Shown one piece after another: positions 28,201 to 36,309 of a stretch of 64,000 nt of DNA. This stretch comes from Hymenolepis diminuta (taxonomy: Eukaryota > Platyhelminthes > Cestoda > Cyclophyllidea > Hymenolepididae). The DNA is taken from NCBI GenBank assembly GCA_900708905.1, contig CAADRB010000004.1, positions 429,883 to 493,882 on the forward strand, read 5' to 3'. A program made the position numbers and the translations under genes. Every line of letters begins with the position of its first letter. Position 1 is the stretch's first letter. Below the pieces are notes generated by a model. That model was not told the DNA's origin and did no database searches. It saw nothing but the letters and a program-made list of their open reading frames with translations.

Positions 28201-30586
28201 TTAACTAGCAGTTGGCTGTCTGGATTCACTACTTTTTATTTTCTCTCTTTAAAATAAGGTGACCACCGGTACAGCGTGAATCAAGAAAGAAATTATTTCG
28301 GGACGAATTTTTTTCCTTTCTTGCCTCTCTTCGTCAAAGCTGCCGAATTCTCGCCTGCCTAGCGTTTAGCATGGAAGTTATGATTAAGAGTTGTAATTAG
28401 TAGTTATTTTTGTGTTCCTTTATAACAGAAAGGAAGGTTTGAGGAGAAAATTTAATAACTCTATCAAGGGACTAACTGATTGACCCTGAGAATTAGCTAA
28501 CTGGATTACGGTTTTACAATTATCATAACGATTTCTTATTCGATGTAATATTCTTTATGATCATTGTTCATAATGCAAGAAAAAAGAAATTTTATACCCA
28601 TACTACAGAAATAATGGGGTGGGTTTCGAATCGCTATCAAACAAATCCACCATTTCCTTAATTGTATTCACATGAACCATTTATGACATTGTTCGCGTTG
28701 GCGATAGCGTTCTTTTAAGTTTTAAATAGTAAACGTTGAAAAAATCTTCCTTCATAATAAACAGTTTGTTGTGAATTTTTACGAGATAAAGAAAATATTA
28801 TTTCCGTCCAGTTCGCTAATAAACGGACGAACACAAATGTACGTAGACTTAAGTTTCACCCTTTTTTAAGGTACCTTAGCGGAGTACCGAAAAGCTTAAA
28901 TAATTTATTCAAAGATGCTATTAACTAGTTGCTTTCTTTAGTGATTTATTTAAAATTTGTTTGGAGGGCGGTTAAAATATGCGCAATTTCTCTGCGGAGT
29001 TTCGGCTCAAAACTGAATGAAAACTTAGTTAAACGTTTTAGAAAGGACACTAGAAAATAATTTATGGTCAATCACAGTATTGGTTCTTGAAATACATTGC
29101 TTAAAACTTTTACTCTTAGAGTCCTATCTTCTGTTTTCAGTGATTTAATCATTATCGAATAAGCAGAGCAAAAGTCAAAAAAGCTCCAATATTGCGTTTT
29201 GCAAGATTTGTTCTTCAATAAGAGTTTGGATTTGCATTTGTTTGACTGGGATTACATTAAGGAGAAAAGTTAACGACTTAACTGACCTATAGTAGGGGTT
29301 GGTATGTACATATCATTTAAACATTGAAGTGAAGCGTCATGTAATAATTCCCCCTTTCTCCCCGAAATTATTCCCATCATTCCAAACACTAACTTTTACC
29401 TATTAGGATGAATGTTTTGAAGTAAATTATTCCCGGCGTTCCGGTGCAAATTAACGCACATAGAAACGCGTATAAACAGCTTTGATGTCCAAATGGTTTT
29501 CGTGGAAACTTTCACACAAATAATGTAAAGTTACGTTCATAGACATCCAGAGCTTTAATAAATATATATATGAGGTAAAATAAGAAAAAATCTGTGATTT
29601 AAATATCAGGATTACCTTTTTTGCGAATTTAGCGAAGCGTAGTAGTAGTCAAGGTCACGATTTCATCAACAGCAGTGCGCAGAAACTAATTATCAACAAC
29701 TTCGTGAATTATTTATACATTCTATTGGACTATGACTAACCTTGAGAAACTAATATTTAAGTCATTTTTTATTTAGGACTAACTATATTTATATGCAATA
29801 TTTTCATAAAGTTAGAGGAAATTTTGTTCCTCACTATGAAAGGTTGGAATAATCAAAATGTTAAATTGAATTTCAAAATTTGTACTATTTAAAATTCAAA
29901 TCAATTGTCATCCATTGATAAATGTCGACTGTCAAAGGCTATCTGATTGGGCAGTAAGAATAGTATACTCCAAAATTTGCAATATTTCATGCTTTCCTTT
30001 AACGAAAAGGAAATATTGGTATGAAAGTATTATTCGTTTAGAACTGGACTAATTGTAATGCCACAAACTTAATTATTTTTACTTTACCTCTCCTATCTTT
30101 GAAGAAAGTTAATCCTGCTTGGACTATTTTCCTTAAGTAATGAGTAAACGTTTAGTTTTTCAGTTAAGTGAAATTTTCGGCTGAGTGCCTTTCTTACCAA
30201 AATAAATCTTCCTAATGCCTCTTAGTTGATTTCTTAACGAAGAGTGTATTTATATTGTTTACCTAATGTATTTAACTTAAATCACCGGAAGTACGTGAAT
30301 TTCAAAAGACGTTTGCTTATATTAACTGTTTCGTTTTCTCTCAGATGGAACACTCTATATGCCACATATGATGAGTACATTACCTAACAGTTCGGCTCCA
30401 ATGTTTATGACTCAACAGCGTTCAAACCAAGCCCCGGCTGGATACTACAATCCCCATCATCAACAAATGATGTTAATGATGCAGCATCAGCAACAACCGA
30501 GTTCTGCAATCGCAGATGACGTCGTGCTCCCCACCTCAACTTTGACGCATCCCCCTCGAAATGTCCAGATCCATGCCGACAACTGA
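4476..30586 (+). CDS. robo: Roundabout (Robo) family axon-guidance receptor, four coding exons
   Basis: Coding sequence is the join of 4476-7205, 10398-11127, 19091-19696 and 30345-30586 (4308 nt with stop, 1435 residues). Robo proteins are plasma-membrane receptors for secreted Slit and steer growing axons and migrating cells. The order seen is the family signature: signal peptide (about 1-24), Ig1 33-128, Ig2 129-218, Ig3 219-308, Ig4 310-408, Ig5 412-531, FN3-1 548-665, FN3-2 685-850, FN3-3 853-960, transmembrane helix about 1016-1038, then a stop-transfer RRKRRQR and a tail of about 395 residues. Each Ig has its Cys pair (55/108, 151/199, 242/290, 332/390, 437/500) and core Trp. The tail has a CC1-like SPYASTSLIEQL (Tyr1234) and a CC2-like IPPPPHYPPPPVP (1257-1269). 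No CC3-like motif is recognisable. N-glycosylation sequons occur at 109, 424, 497, 671, 928, 962 and 1013. The ATG at 4476 is chosen because a hydrophobic signal segment follows at once. Family assignment is near certain; splice sites are predictions. Confidence 0.95.
7206..10397 (+). other. robo intron 1 (GC-AG, phase 0)
   Basis: The 3192-nt intron starts GCAAGT and ends TTTCTTTTCCAG. Joining AGG (codon 910) to GTT at 10398 restores an FN3 domain of normal length. The nearest GT at 7210 would break the frame. A GT at 7221 (TAT|GTATCT) is in phase but a poor donor and would add five residues. The intron holds no ORF that looks real. A short CACTAA tandem repeat lies at 8221-8238. Otherwise I see only AT-rich non-coding sequence. 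Confidence 0.78.
8221..8238. repeat. short tandem repeat (CACTAA)3
   Basis: Three perfect copies of CACTAA in robo intron 1. No function is evident. Confidence 0.8.
10398..11127 (+). CDS. robo: robo exon 2: end of FN3-3, transmembrane helix, juxtamembrane tail
   Basis: The exon has 730 nt and encodes residues 911-1153 plus the first base of codon 1154. It completes FN3-3 with the canonical L-x-P-x-T-x-Y strand (LQPNTNYTLYLAA), then a roughly 65-residue Ser/Thr/Pro-containing membrane-proximal stalk with sequons at 962 and 1013. The transmembrane helix is WFIACLVGVAVLWLLIFVIV and its continuation, followed by RRKRRQR. The cytoplasmic part is Gln/Asn-rich (QQNQHNQQNQRQ) and ends with a short QQQPPPPAP run and a Tyr-containing EEAGYEAPG. 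The acceptor is TTTTCCAG|GTT. The donor is CTG|GTGAGT at 11128 (phase 1). Read-through meets a stop at 11142-11144. Confidence 0.93.
13839..13973. other. assembly gap (135 N)
   Basis: Run of N in robo intron 2. The left flank is T-rich (CGCTTTTTTTGTCGTTCT) and the right flank has GCTTTTTTTTCATTTC, so a low-complexity tract may have stopped assembly. Confidence 0.99.
15675..15850. repeat. interspersed repeat copy A (related to 47.47 kb)
   Basis: The stretch shares about 55 well-conserved bases and then looser similarity over about 175 bp with 47467-47632. Shared blocks include GTCAA-TTGT-GG-ACA, GAGTTC-GAAA-CAGTT, GATCAAGATCAAGATT against GATCGATATCAAGATT, and CAAGCG...TAGGAA. It is probably a decayed transposable element. 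I cannot name the family. Confidence 0.45.
16021..16260. other. intronic block with low AT content, possible old repeat
   Basis: This part of intron 2 is richer in G and C than its neighbours and contains near-palindromic pieces such as GTAGCACCACCTTGGTGGCC. No second copy was recognised in the window and no coding frame is convincing. It may be an old repeat or a conserved non-coding element. Confidence 0.2.
17540..17688 (-). repeat. tRNA-derived SINE-like copy 1
   Basis: On the minus strand an A-box-like GTAGCAAGAA (17671-17684) is followed by a B-box-like GGGTTCGATATCC (17639-17651), then a body containing AGAGAGGCTCTAGAAAG. The order and spacing resemble a tRNA-headed SINE. The CAGAAGTGACGGGTTCGAT part resembles the other copies at 23.6 and 24.1 kb. 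It is strongly decayed and lies antisense in robo intron 2. Confidence 0.4.
18420..18612 (-). repeat. tRNA-derived SINE-like copy 2
   Basis: The minus strand reads GTGGCGTATTGATCAGCG (A-box region), AAGTTAGAGGCTATAGATTC, then a body. The head aligns with the copy at 23.6 kb (AATGGCAC...AAGTCAGAGACTACGGATTC). It lies in robo intron 2. Confidence 0.35.
19091..19696 (+). CDS. robo: robo exon 3: cytoplasmic CC1- and CC2-like signalling motifs
   Basis: The 606-nt exon runs from the second base of codon 1154 to the first base of codon 1356 and has phase 1 at both ends. SPYASTSLIEQL at 1232-1243 matches the Robo CC1 pattern (T/S-P-Y-A-x-T-x-L-I), whose Tyr is a target of Abl kinase in other animals. 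NFSEVIPPPPHYPPPPVP at 1252-1269 matches the CC2 region that binds Ena/VASP EVH1 domains (an L/I/F-PPPP core followed by a second Pro run). The spacing of CC1 and CC2, about 15 residues, is far shorter than in vertebrates. More Tyr and Pro residues follow (NIYSPSE, YWPPNGMCYV). The acceptor is ACTATTTCAG and the donor CAAA|GTAAGT. Read-through stops at 19732-19734. Confidence 0.92.
20812..21005 (-). repeat. tRNA-derived SINE-like copy 3
   Basis: The minus strand has GTAGCAAGATACC (A-box-like, near 20990), GCTTCCCATTACATG, a B-box-like CGCGGGTTCAATGG (20908-20920), and a body ending in GAGCGGCTCTAGGAAA. It resembles copy 1 (GTAGCAAGAA; GAGGCTCTAGAAA) and the + strand copy at 26.64 kb (CGCGGGTTC). 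Confidence 0.4.
21807..21817. repeat. poly-G tract (11 G)
   Basis: Uninterrupted G run in intron 3, unusual in this AT-rich sequence. The length may be unreliable in sequencing. Confidence 0.8.
22021..22085 (-). repeat. tRNA-derived SINE-like copy 4 (fragment)
   Basis: The minus strand reads AAAATCATGGACTCGATATCC followed by CATTCAGTAAACAGTGTGACC. The TCGATATCCAT block matches copy 1, and CAGTAAAC also occurs just after the B-box in the + strand copy near 26.7 kb. Confidence 0.33.
23540..23706 (-). repeat. tRNA-derived SINE-like copy 5
   Basis: The minus strand has an A-box-like TGGCACAATAG (about 23695-23705), a B-box-like CGGATTCGATGCTC (about 23646-23659), then a body with TTGGCTAAT, GGGTGGCAGA and AGTTCCATGATGC. 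The body aligns in order with the + strand copy at 26.64 kb (CTGGCTAAT, GGGGTAGTCGA, GGCTCCATGATGC). This pair is the best evidence for the family. Confidence 0.5.
24043..24195 (-). repeat. tRNA-derived SINE-like copy 6
   Basis: The minus strand reads GAGTCAGAAGATCATAAAATC then GATATTCATC (compare CAGAAGTGACGGGTTCGATAT in copy 1). The body has TGTGGTAGAGTGTGAGATTC and a degraded GGTTTCCTCTATCC end, in the same order as copies 5 and 7. Confidence 0.35.
26636..26835 (+). repeat. tRNA-derived SINE-like copy 7 (sense)
   Basis: The + strand has CGCGCTCCTCTAACATTTTG, a B-box-like GGTCGCGGGTTC (26667-26677), then CAGTAAACGGATTCC, CTGGCTAATGAAATTGGGG, AAGCTCTCACTAGGGAGGC and TCCATGATGCC. It is the longest and cleanest copy. 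The body matches the antisense copy at 23.54 kb. Confidence 0.5.
30345..30586 (+). CDS. robo: robo exon 4: C-terminus
   Basis: The exon has 242 nt including the stop and encodes residues 1356-1435. The acceptor is GTTTTCTCTCAG|ATGGA, and phase 1 joins A from exon 3 with AT here to give Asn1356. The product is low in complexity and rich in Met, Gln, His and Pro (MMLMMQHQQQP). I see no CC3-like proline motif and no C-terminal PDZ ligand. The ATG near the start of the exon is internal, not a start. Confidence 0.88.
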
Positions 30587-31025
30587 CACACGCATACACT
30601 CGTCCCAACCAATCGAATCGCTGCATTTCGGATCCAATGTGTGTTTTATGCATTCCACCTGCCAACACACACACAAATACACTTGACATTTTCCCTCCAA
30701 TTAACTACAAGGCTAGACAGTGACTTTGAGGGTTTGGCCCTTAGAGTTCCCCTTATCCATCTTCTTTCACAGTTGTGTGTGGCCCCAGGGTGTTTTACAT
30801 AGCTACTGCTCTATGACAAACGTTCTATTTATTACCTATTATCCTCTCCCTCATATGCGCTCCTCACTGACTAATCAATCACCTCATCTCTCTATGCCAC
30901 CTATCACTCAAAATAACTCGAACTCAAGCTATACATATACAAATAAATCGTTCGTTTTCCAGTCCCTCTGTCATTCGGTTTTAGTTGAGAGGATATATAA
31001 ATAAAACTTCGAAAATTGTTCAGGA
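30587..31025 (+). other. robo 3' UTR with two AATAAA signals
   Basis: After the TGA the sequence has no conserved frame. AATAAA occurs at 30942-30947 and 31000-31005. The second is followed within about 20 bases by GTTCAGGAGGTGTTAG, a G/T-rich stretch suited to cleavage. The UTR end is therefore placed near 31025. The earlier signal could give a shorter UTR. Confidence 0.6.
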
Positions 31026-34000
31026 GGTGTTAGACTTTTAAATGATCCGATGGGTATATGAAACTGTGCACAGTTTTAAAATTTGCGGAAATTTACGTAC
31101 CACTTCGGAAATTACATAATAAATGAGTTACTGGTCACTATTTTACCAGTAAAGGCAAACATTTATGGAATTATTTCGTTTCGAATGTCGCTTAATGCCT
31201 AAATCTTGGTTTTAATATTTAGTCATTTTCTACCGTTCAAATGATTCACCAAGACCTGAGCTTTAAAGTTCCACGTTGTAAATGTATTTTCACAACTGAG
31301 CGAAAAAAAATGATGGCGGCTGCAGAAATCCACACGTTTTCTATCTCACATTATTCACCAAGCTGCAAAGTGAAAAAATCGATTTCTCACCACGTATCTC
31401 CAATGCTTAGGGGAAATAATCAATGTTCAGTTAATAATAGCTAAGCGCGCTAATTGATTTATCGATCACTTATTATTCACTAAGGTACAAATTAAAAATC
31501 CCGCCATTTGATTAGCGTGTTTTCCTAGCAAAGTGAAAAGTCAGTACGAAAATGTAAATTTTACACCTGCAAATTGGATTATCGGTCACCTGTAATTCAG
31601 CAAATTACACGATGGTAACTCCAATTCTCACCATAAAATGAACTGTGTAATTTTGAAAAATATAATTCAGGCCTGTTTGTTCATTGGTTTAATCCACTTT
31701 TAGACGGAATCTTTCCAATTGTTTATCAAGGTGATTTTTGCAACTTGACCAGAATTTTGTGTTTATAAAGTAGTCAAGAGTTTATATTTGAGGGCTTGGG
31801 TTACACCACAAAATAAACTGATCATATTTTTTGCTTATGAACGTACATCATAAACATAACTTTTACGATCGTGAGATCAATTTCGCCTTAGATTGAATAT
31901 TATTCTGATTATGAAATTTCTTGAACGATAACTGCGTTAACTTGCAATCTGGGATTCATATATAATACAACTTCCTGAAATTTTGCCTTTTATTCATTTT
32001 CCAAAGCAAAGTAATAAAGTTCTGTCATGTTACTTTTTTTAATTTGCATTTCTGAACGCCGCTTTGGTTAGGATTAGGATATATCGGAATGATAATAGTC
32101 GATTTTAAAGGCAGAGATCAAACATTGATTTGCGTCATTCTTCTTGATCAATTTCAGGTTCCATTCTTGCAATTTAAGAGTTCCAATACTGTTAAATTCT
32201 ACTCTAATATTGTATAAACGAATTTCCTATACAATTGCGGTTCCATTTCGCCTCTAACTTACATTTTTACTCTATTTGGAATCTCTCATGGGGAAAGGGA
32301 ATTCTTAGTTCTATATTCTAAACAATATATAAATCAATAAATAAATGCTCTTAAATAGATTTGTGTAGAACTAGTGAACCTTTTCACATCTAAAACAAAT
32401 CGAAAACTAAAAATTGAATCTCAGGATTGCAAAACGGCGAAGATCAAACTAAGTCTCAGGAATAATTGCAGGTAGTGGAAATGACCTCATAACATTCCCG
32501 AGAAGAAGTGAAATCATAAATTTTATAAACCCTAATCAGAAGTCCTCACTGGGGCGCTGTATTTTCGACTACTACTCTTGTATTTTTGAATGAGGTTCGT
32601 TTCCTTACTATGTTAACCGACATTCTAAAAGCCTGTCAATTCTAAAGAAAGTGTTTACAGAAACAGCTATAATTTCTTCACAATGCAATGAAGAAAAGCG
32701 TATTGTGAGCGGAAGAACCTTTTCTTGTGAGAACCTATTCTTACCTTGGTTTCCGAATGAGAAACCCGAATTCCCCCATTGATCAATATCACTGGCGATA
32801 CTGCTTATTTATGTCATCGTAGATGCAAGAATGGATTTCGAATGAACAAAATTATCTCCTAGTCATCGGGGAAATAATTAACCCTTTAGAATAGATTGGT
32901 AATTATTTTAAGAACAAACAAAAAAATCGAATGATGTTTTTCTGTGCCATATCTCTATTTGATGTATGGAAAATCTGAAACCATTCCAAACCACTAATAA
33001 TTGAGAGAGCTACAAACAGCTTTGAAGGTTCAAATAATTTGTCTTAAACTGCTTGTCGGCATGTAAAATAAATATATCTCCTCACTAAAATACAACCACC
33101 CTACCAATACTTTTTAAATATCAACAATACATGGGAAAAAAATCAAAATCCCAAATCATTATTATTTATGCCCAACGCTTAAATTTATATTCTTCAGATG
33201 TATCTCAACACTAAGAAGAGTGAAATGGTTCAAGTGGGAATTTACGGTAAAAAGACATGACGAAAATTCATAGAACCAGAAGAGTTTTGCTTCAAGTGAA
33301 GTATAAATTCAGTAGATTTTCTTATTTTCCTAAAGAATTGAATTCTTTGAAAGAAGACCTGGCATTTCAAAGCCCAAACTTCATGGTCTGATTATTAGAA
33401 TCTTTTGAATATAAATATGGTGTGTGGTTGTTCATGTCGAAAGGTAACTAAAGAGAAGGCAGCTAATACTTATTTCTTTCTACATTACACCTTGCTCACC
33501 CGTGCGTCAACGTTGAATAAAATTCTAAAGAAAAATAAGGAATCTAAGAGCCTTTCACTGTGGCGAATATTTAAGTGACGCGAATAACCACTCACCTACA
33601 TTAACTCTCAGAGAGCCCTGTGTATCCGGACATAATTTTCACCAAGGAATCTAGGATTCCTATCCTAAAACTTGAACTTACGAACAATAAGATGTGATCA
33701 AATCTGAGAAAGTGGATATTTTAGTGCATTCTAGCAGGCCTTCCTACGCCCTTACTTAATTAATACTTCTAATGCATCTCTTATTTCGTCTTTTATTGAA
33801 TTATCTTACTGTTTTTAATGATAATAATCTTTTAATAGTTTTCCGTTGCTGCGAGTAATAATAATGCTCATTTTGTATGTATCTGCGGGCCTCGAACTCA
33901 TGGCTTCTAAGAAATTACTTGTAAAGGGAGCAAATATCCTATCTAATCTTCAAAATTTTAAAAGAAGTCTCGATGAAAGCAATGGTGAGAAAATTTTCCC

Positions 34001-36102
34001 TAAATGAGAGTTTAAATTTGGAAGACTCTTCATCAATAGCATAGAATCCGAATTCATATGATTAGGTGAAATTCTTACATAATCAACTAAATAAATTTAC
34101 ATATTCCTAGAATTCAAGCCTAAACAATTGTCATGATCATATGGGATACGCTAAGGAAAGTGCAAACAGAAATTTTACTGTTCCCTTCCAAATATTTCTT
34201 GAATCCGTTTTAAAAATTGCATTCATTCATGGTGAGAGTGTGAATTTACTCGCTTGTGTGAATTCTTGAAGAGGACGGGGGTTTTAGTTCTGTCTCGGCG
34301 CCGGAATTTCTATGTAAATCAAACAGACAGCCTCCCAGCTCCTATTAGTCAGTGTCGTCTCCTATACTTCTTCAGGTAAACGCTACTCTTACCCATGAAT
34401 TCCGGACCTGAATGGTCCAATATCGACAACTTTAGAGCAGTACAGAACAAAATGTACAAATCTCAATGAAGTTAAGATTTTTACACTGTTGTGAAATTAT
34501 AATAAAATTTATAATCAATATAGGCATCTTTATTAGACTACTTTATTTATCATAAATGTCTGGATCCCATCAAAAAGTGAGAAATTATTGATTTTTCTAT
34601 AAATCCATTGTATAGCATTTTGTACAGTGCAAAGGTTGTGAAGGATGTTGTGAGTATGAATTTACTTGGGAATCCAGGAGAAAAATCATAAAATTTGATT
34701 TCTGAAGTATGAGGTAGAGCAACAATCTTCATAGCAAATATAATAAAACCGGATTCCAATAATTAGGACTCTCGATACTTCATTGTCAGCTTTTACTCAA
34801 TCCTCACACTTTATCCTTTATCTGCTTATTTTACTCCCGACCGAGTTCAGATGCTTTGCCTTGATATGGGTTATAATGATGTAATAATTAGCCTTTGCTG
34901 GTGGCATTAGAAGAAATAGGGTTGGTATAGTTGGATATTATGGTAAATATATGTGTTTTAAAATCAGCACAATTTCGGAAAAATGAAAATGTACAAACCC
35001 ACTTTATCAAACCTTATCTTTTGCAGTTCGACTTTCAAAAAGTTCTCCACTTGTATACCACCAGTAAAATTAATAGCTAATTCTGTTAATCGGCTTTTCT
35101 GTTCCAAATTACAACTACTACAAACTACTCCGACTTTCTGTCTTTCCTTAATGTTTTATGCTCGACTTTTTTTCTCTTGCGAACTTCTGTTCGTACTCAC
35201 GCGAAGTGATGTTAGAGGAAAAAGGGGCTACTTCTCAATCTCTTCCTACTTTTTGTCCGCTCGAATTGGGCTTGGGCTTTTTACGGATTTGGAAAGAGGA
35301 AGGACAAATCGGATTTATCATCTCAAACTTTGCTGATTAAATGAATGAGTTTGCTTTGCAAGTTGCTTTTAAAGTTGTGTATATGAAATCAATTTGCGTT
35401 TTAAATAAGGTAAATTAGATTTGCTTAACTGATTAAACTCAGCGAGTTAATGAATAAATTGCTTATTTTATCATATAAGACAAGTCAGTAATGGAATTAA
35501 GGACAAAATGCTATATTTTCCGGAGAGCTGTACTATTAATAAAATAGCCTAAGTAATATTTCGTATGCATAATTAAACACGCACAATAACAATTTTATTA
35601 TCATTTCATATTTTAAATTAATTATAAATCATAGTTTCTATCAAACTAGCTTAAAGTTAATTTTATTGAAACAGAACAGATTGAAACATTTTCCACACCT
35701 GTGGCTTAATTGTTGTGCCAAACTCAAATTTGCTCATCGTGTTTAAATTCTAATATTAGTTGTTATTGTTGCGTTTCCCGAAAAAAGGAACGAATTTATA
35801 AGAAATTTTCTGTTGGATTTCAAAATTTATTACTCAAATGAAATAAATTTAATTATTTTTATATAATATAAATTTGTGTTATTCACTGACAATGAAAATG
35901 AAAAAATTCGTTAAGGCATGAGAAGTTGAAAAAGGATAAGCATACGACATTTGAATATAACGAATTCAAGTATCCGATGTAATAAATCATTTAAATTATT
36001 AAACACCGAAGAAAGTCGAATAAGGAGATGAATAGTGCGTAATAAATACATTGACTTTTGAAGTAATTAGGCAAGCTCCCGAATTTTCCGCACATTTTTC
36101 AG
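31026..36102. other. intergenic stretch, no gene recognised
   Basis: AT-rich. Short ORFs at 31241-31444, 34550-34759 and 34983-35336 lack any recognisable domain. A possible SINE-like head lies near 33.9 kb. Confidence 0.6.
33884..33945 (-). repeat. possible SINE-like head fragment
   Basis: The minus strand reads TTTCTTAGAAGCCATGAGTT then CGAGGCCCGC. The AGAAGCCATGAGTTCGA part resembles AGAAGTGACGGGTTCGA of copy 1. Only this head is visible, so the call is weak. Confidence 0.22.
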
Positions 36103-36120
36103 CTTTATTATCATTGCAAA

Positions 36121-36309
36121 ATGAAAAAACTTTTGCCAACAGTTAAACCTTTTGAAAAAAATCAACTCGCCCGATATAACAAGCAGGTTAAGAAAAAACT
36201 GGCCATCCAGCCACTGTCATTATATTTTTGCGCTACCGGATGCGTAATTGCCTATAGTTATTCCAAATTCAAGGTGGCCCAACAATATGAAGAGAAAATG
36301 TTTCCATAA
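36121..36309 (+). CDS. 62-residue single-pass membrane protein, possibly ATP synthase subunit f-like
   Basis: The start is preceded by CACATTTTTCAG (ends 36102) and 18 nt of leader, a layout that suits cis- or spliced-leader trans-splicing just before the ATG. The protein is basic at its N-terminus (KKLLPTVKPFEKNQ), has RYNKQVKKK, then a hydrophobic segment (LAIQPLSLYFCATGCVIAYS), then YSKFK and a charged end. The last 45 residues have the same layout and length as the C-terminal part of metazoan mitochondrial ATP synthase subunit f: aromatic/Lys segment, basic loop, a Pro, a helix, then Y-x-K-[LF]-K-x(4)-Y. Subunit f is a small stator protein of the F0 part in the inner membrane. The closing K-Y-H usual in the family is absent and the N-terminal part is short. 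It may be a divergent gene, a retrocopy or a chance ORF. Confidence 0.42.
   Translation: MKKLLPTVKPFEKNQLARYNKQVKKKLAIQPLSLYFCATGCVIAYSYSKFKVAQQYEEKMFP

Larger units (their letters stand above)
19697..30344 (+). other. robo intron 3 (GT-AG, phase 1)
   Basis: The 10648-nt intron runs from GTAAGT to TTCTCTCAG. It holds at least five SINE-like copies (20.8, 22.0, 23.5, 24.0 and 26.6 kb), a run of 11 G at 21807-21817, and otherwise AT-rich sequence with no convincing exon. ORFs such as 22148-22366 and 25900-26190 show no recognisable domain. Confidence 0.88.

Noticed and set aside
35158..35340. 60-codon and overlapping 117-codon ORFs on the + strand
   Set aside because: Two frames of the same DNA are open, which is typical of chance. 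No recognisable feature in either translation.
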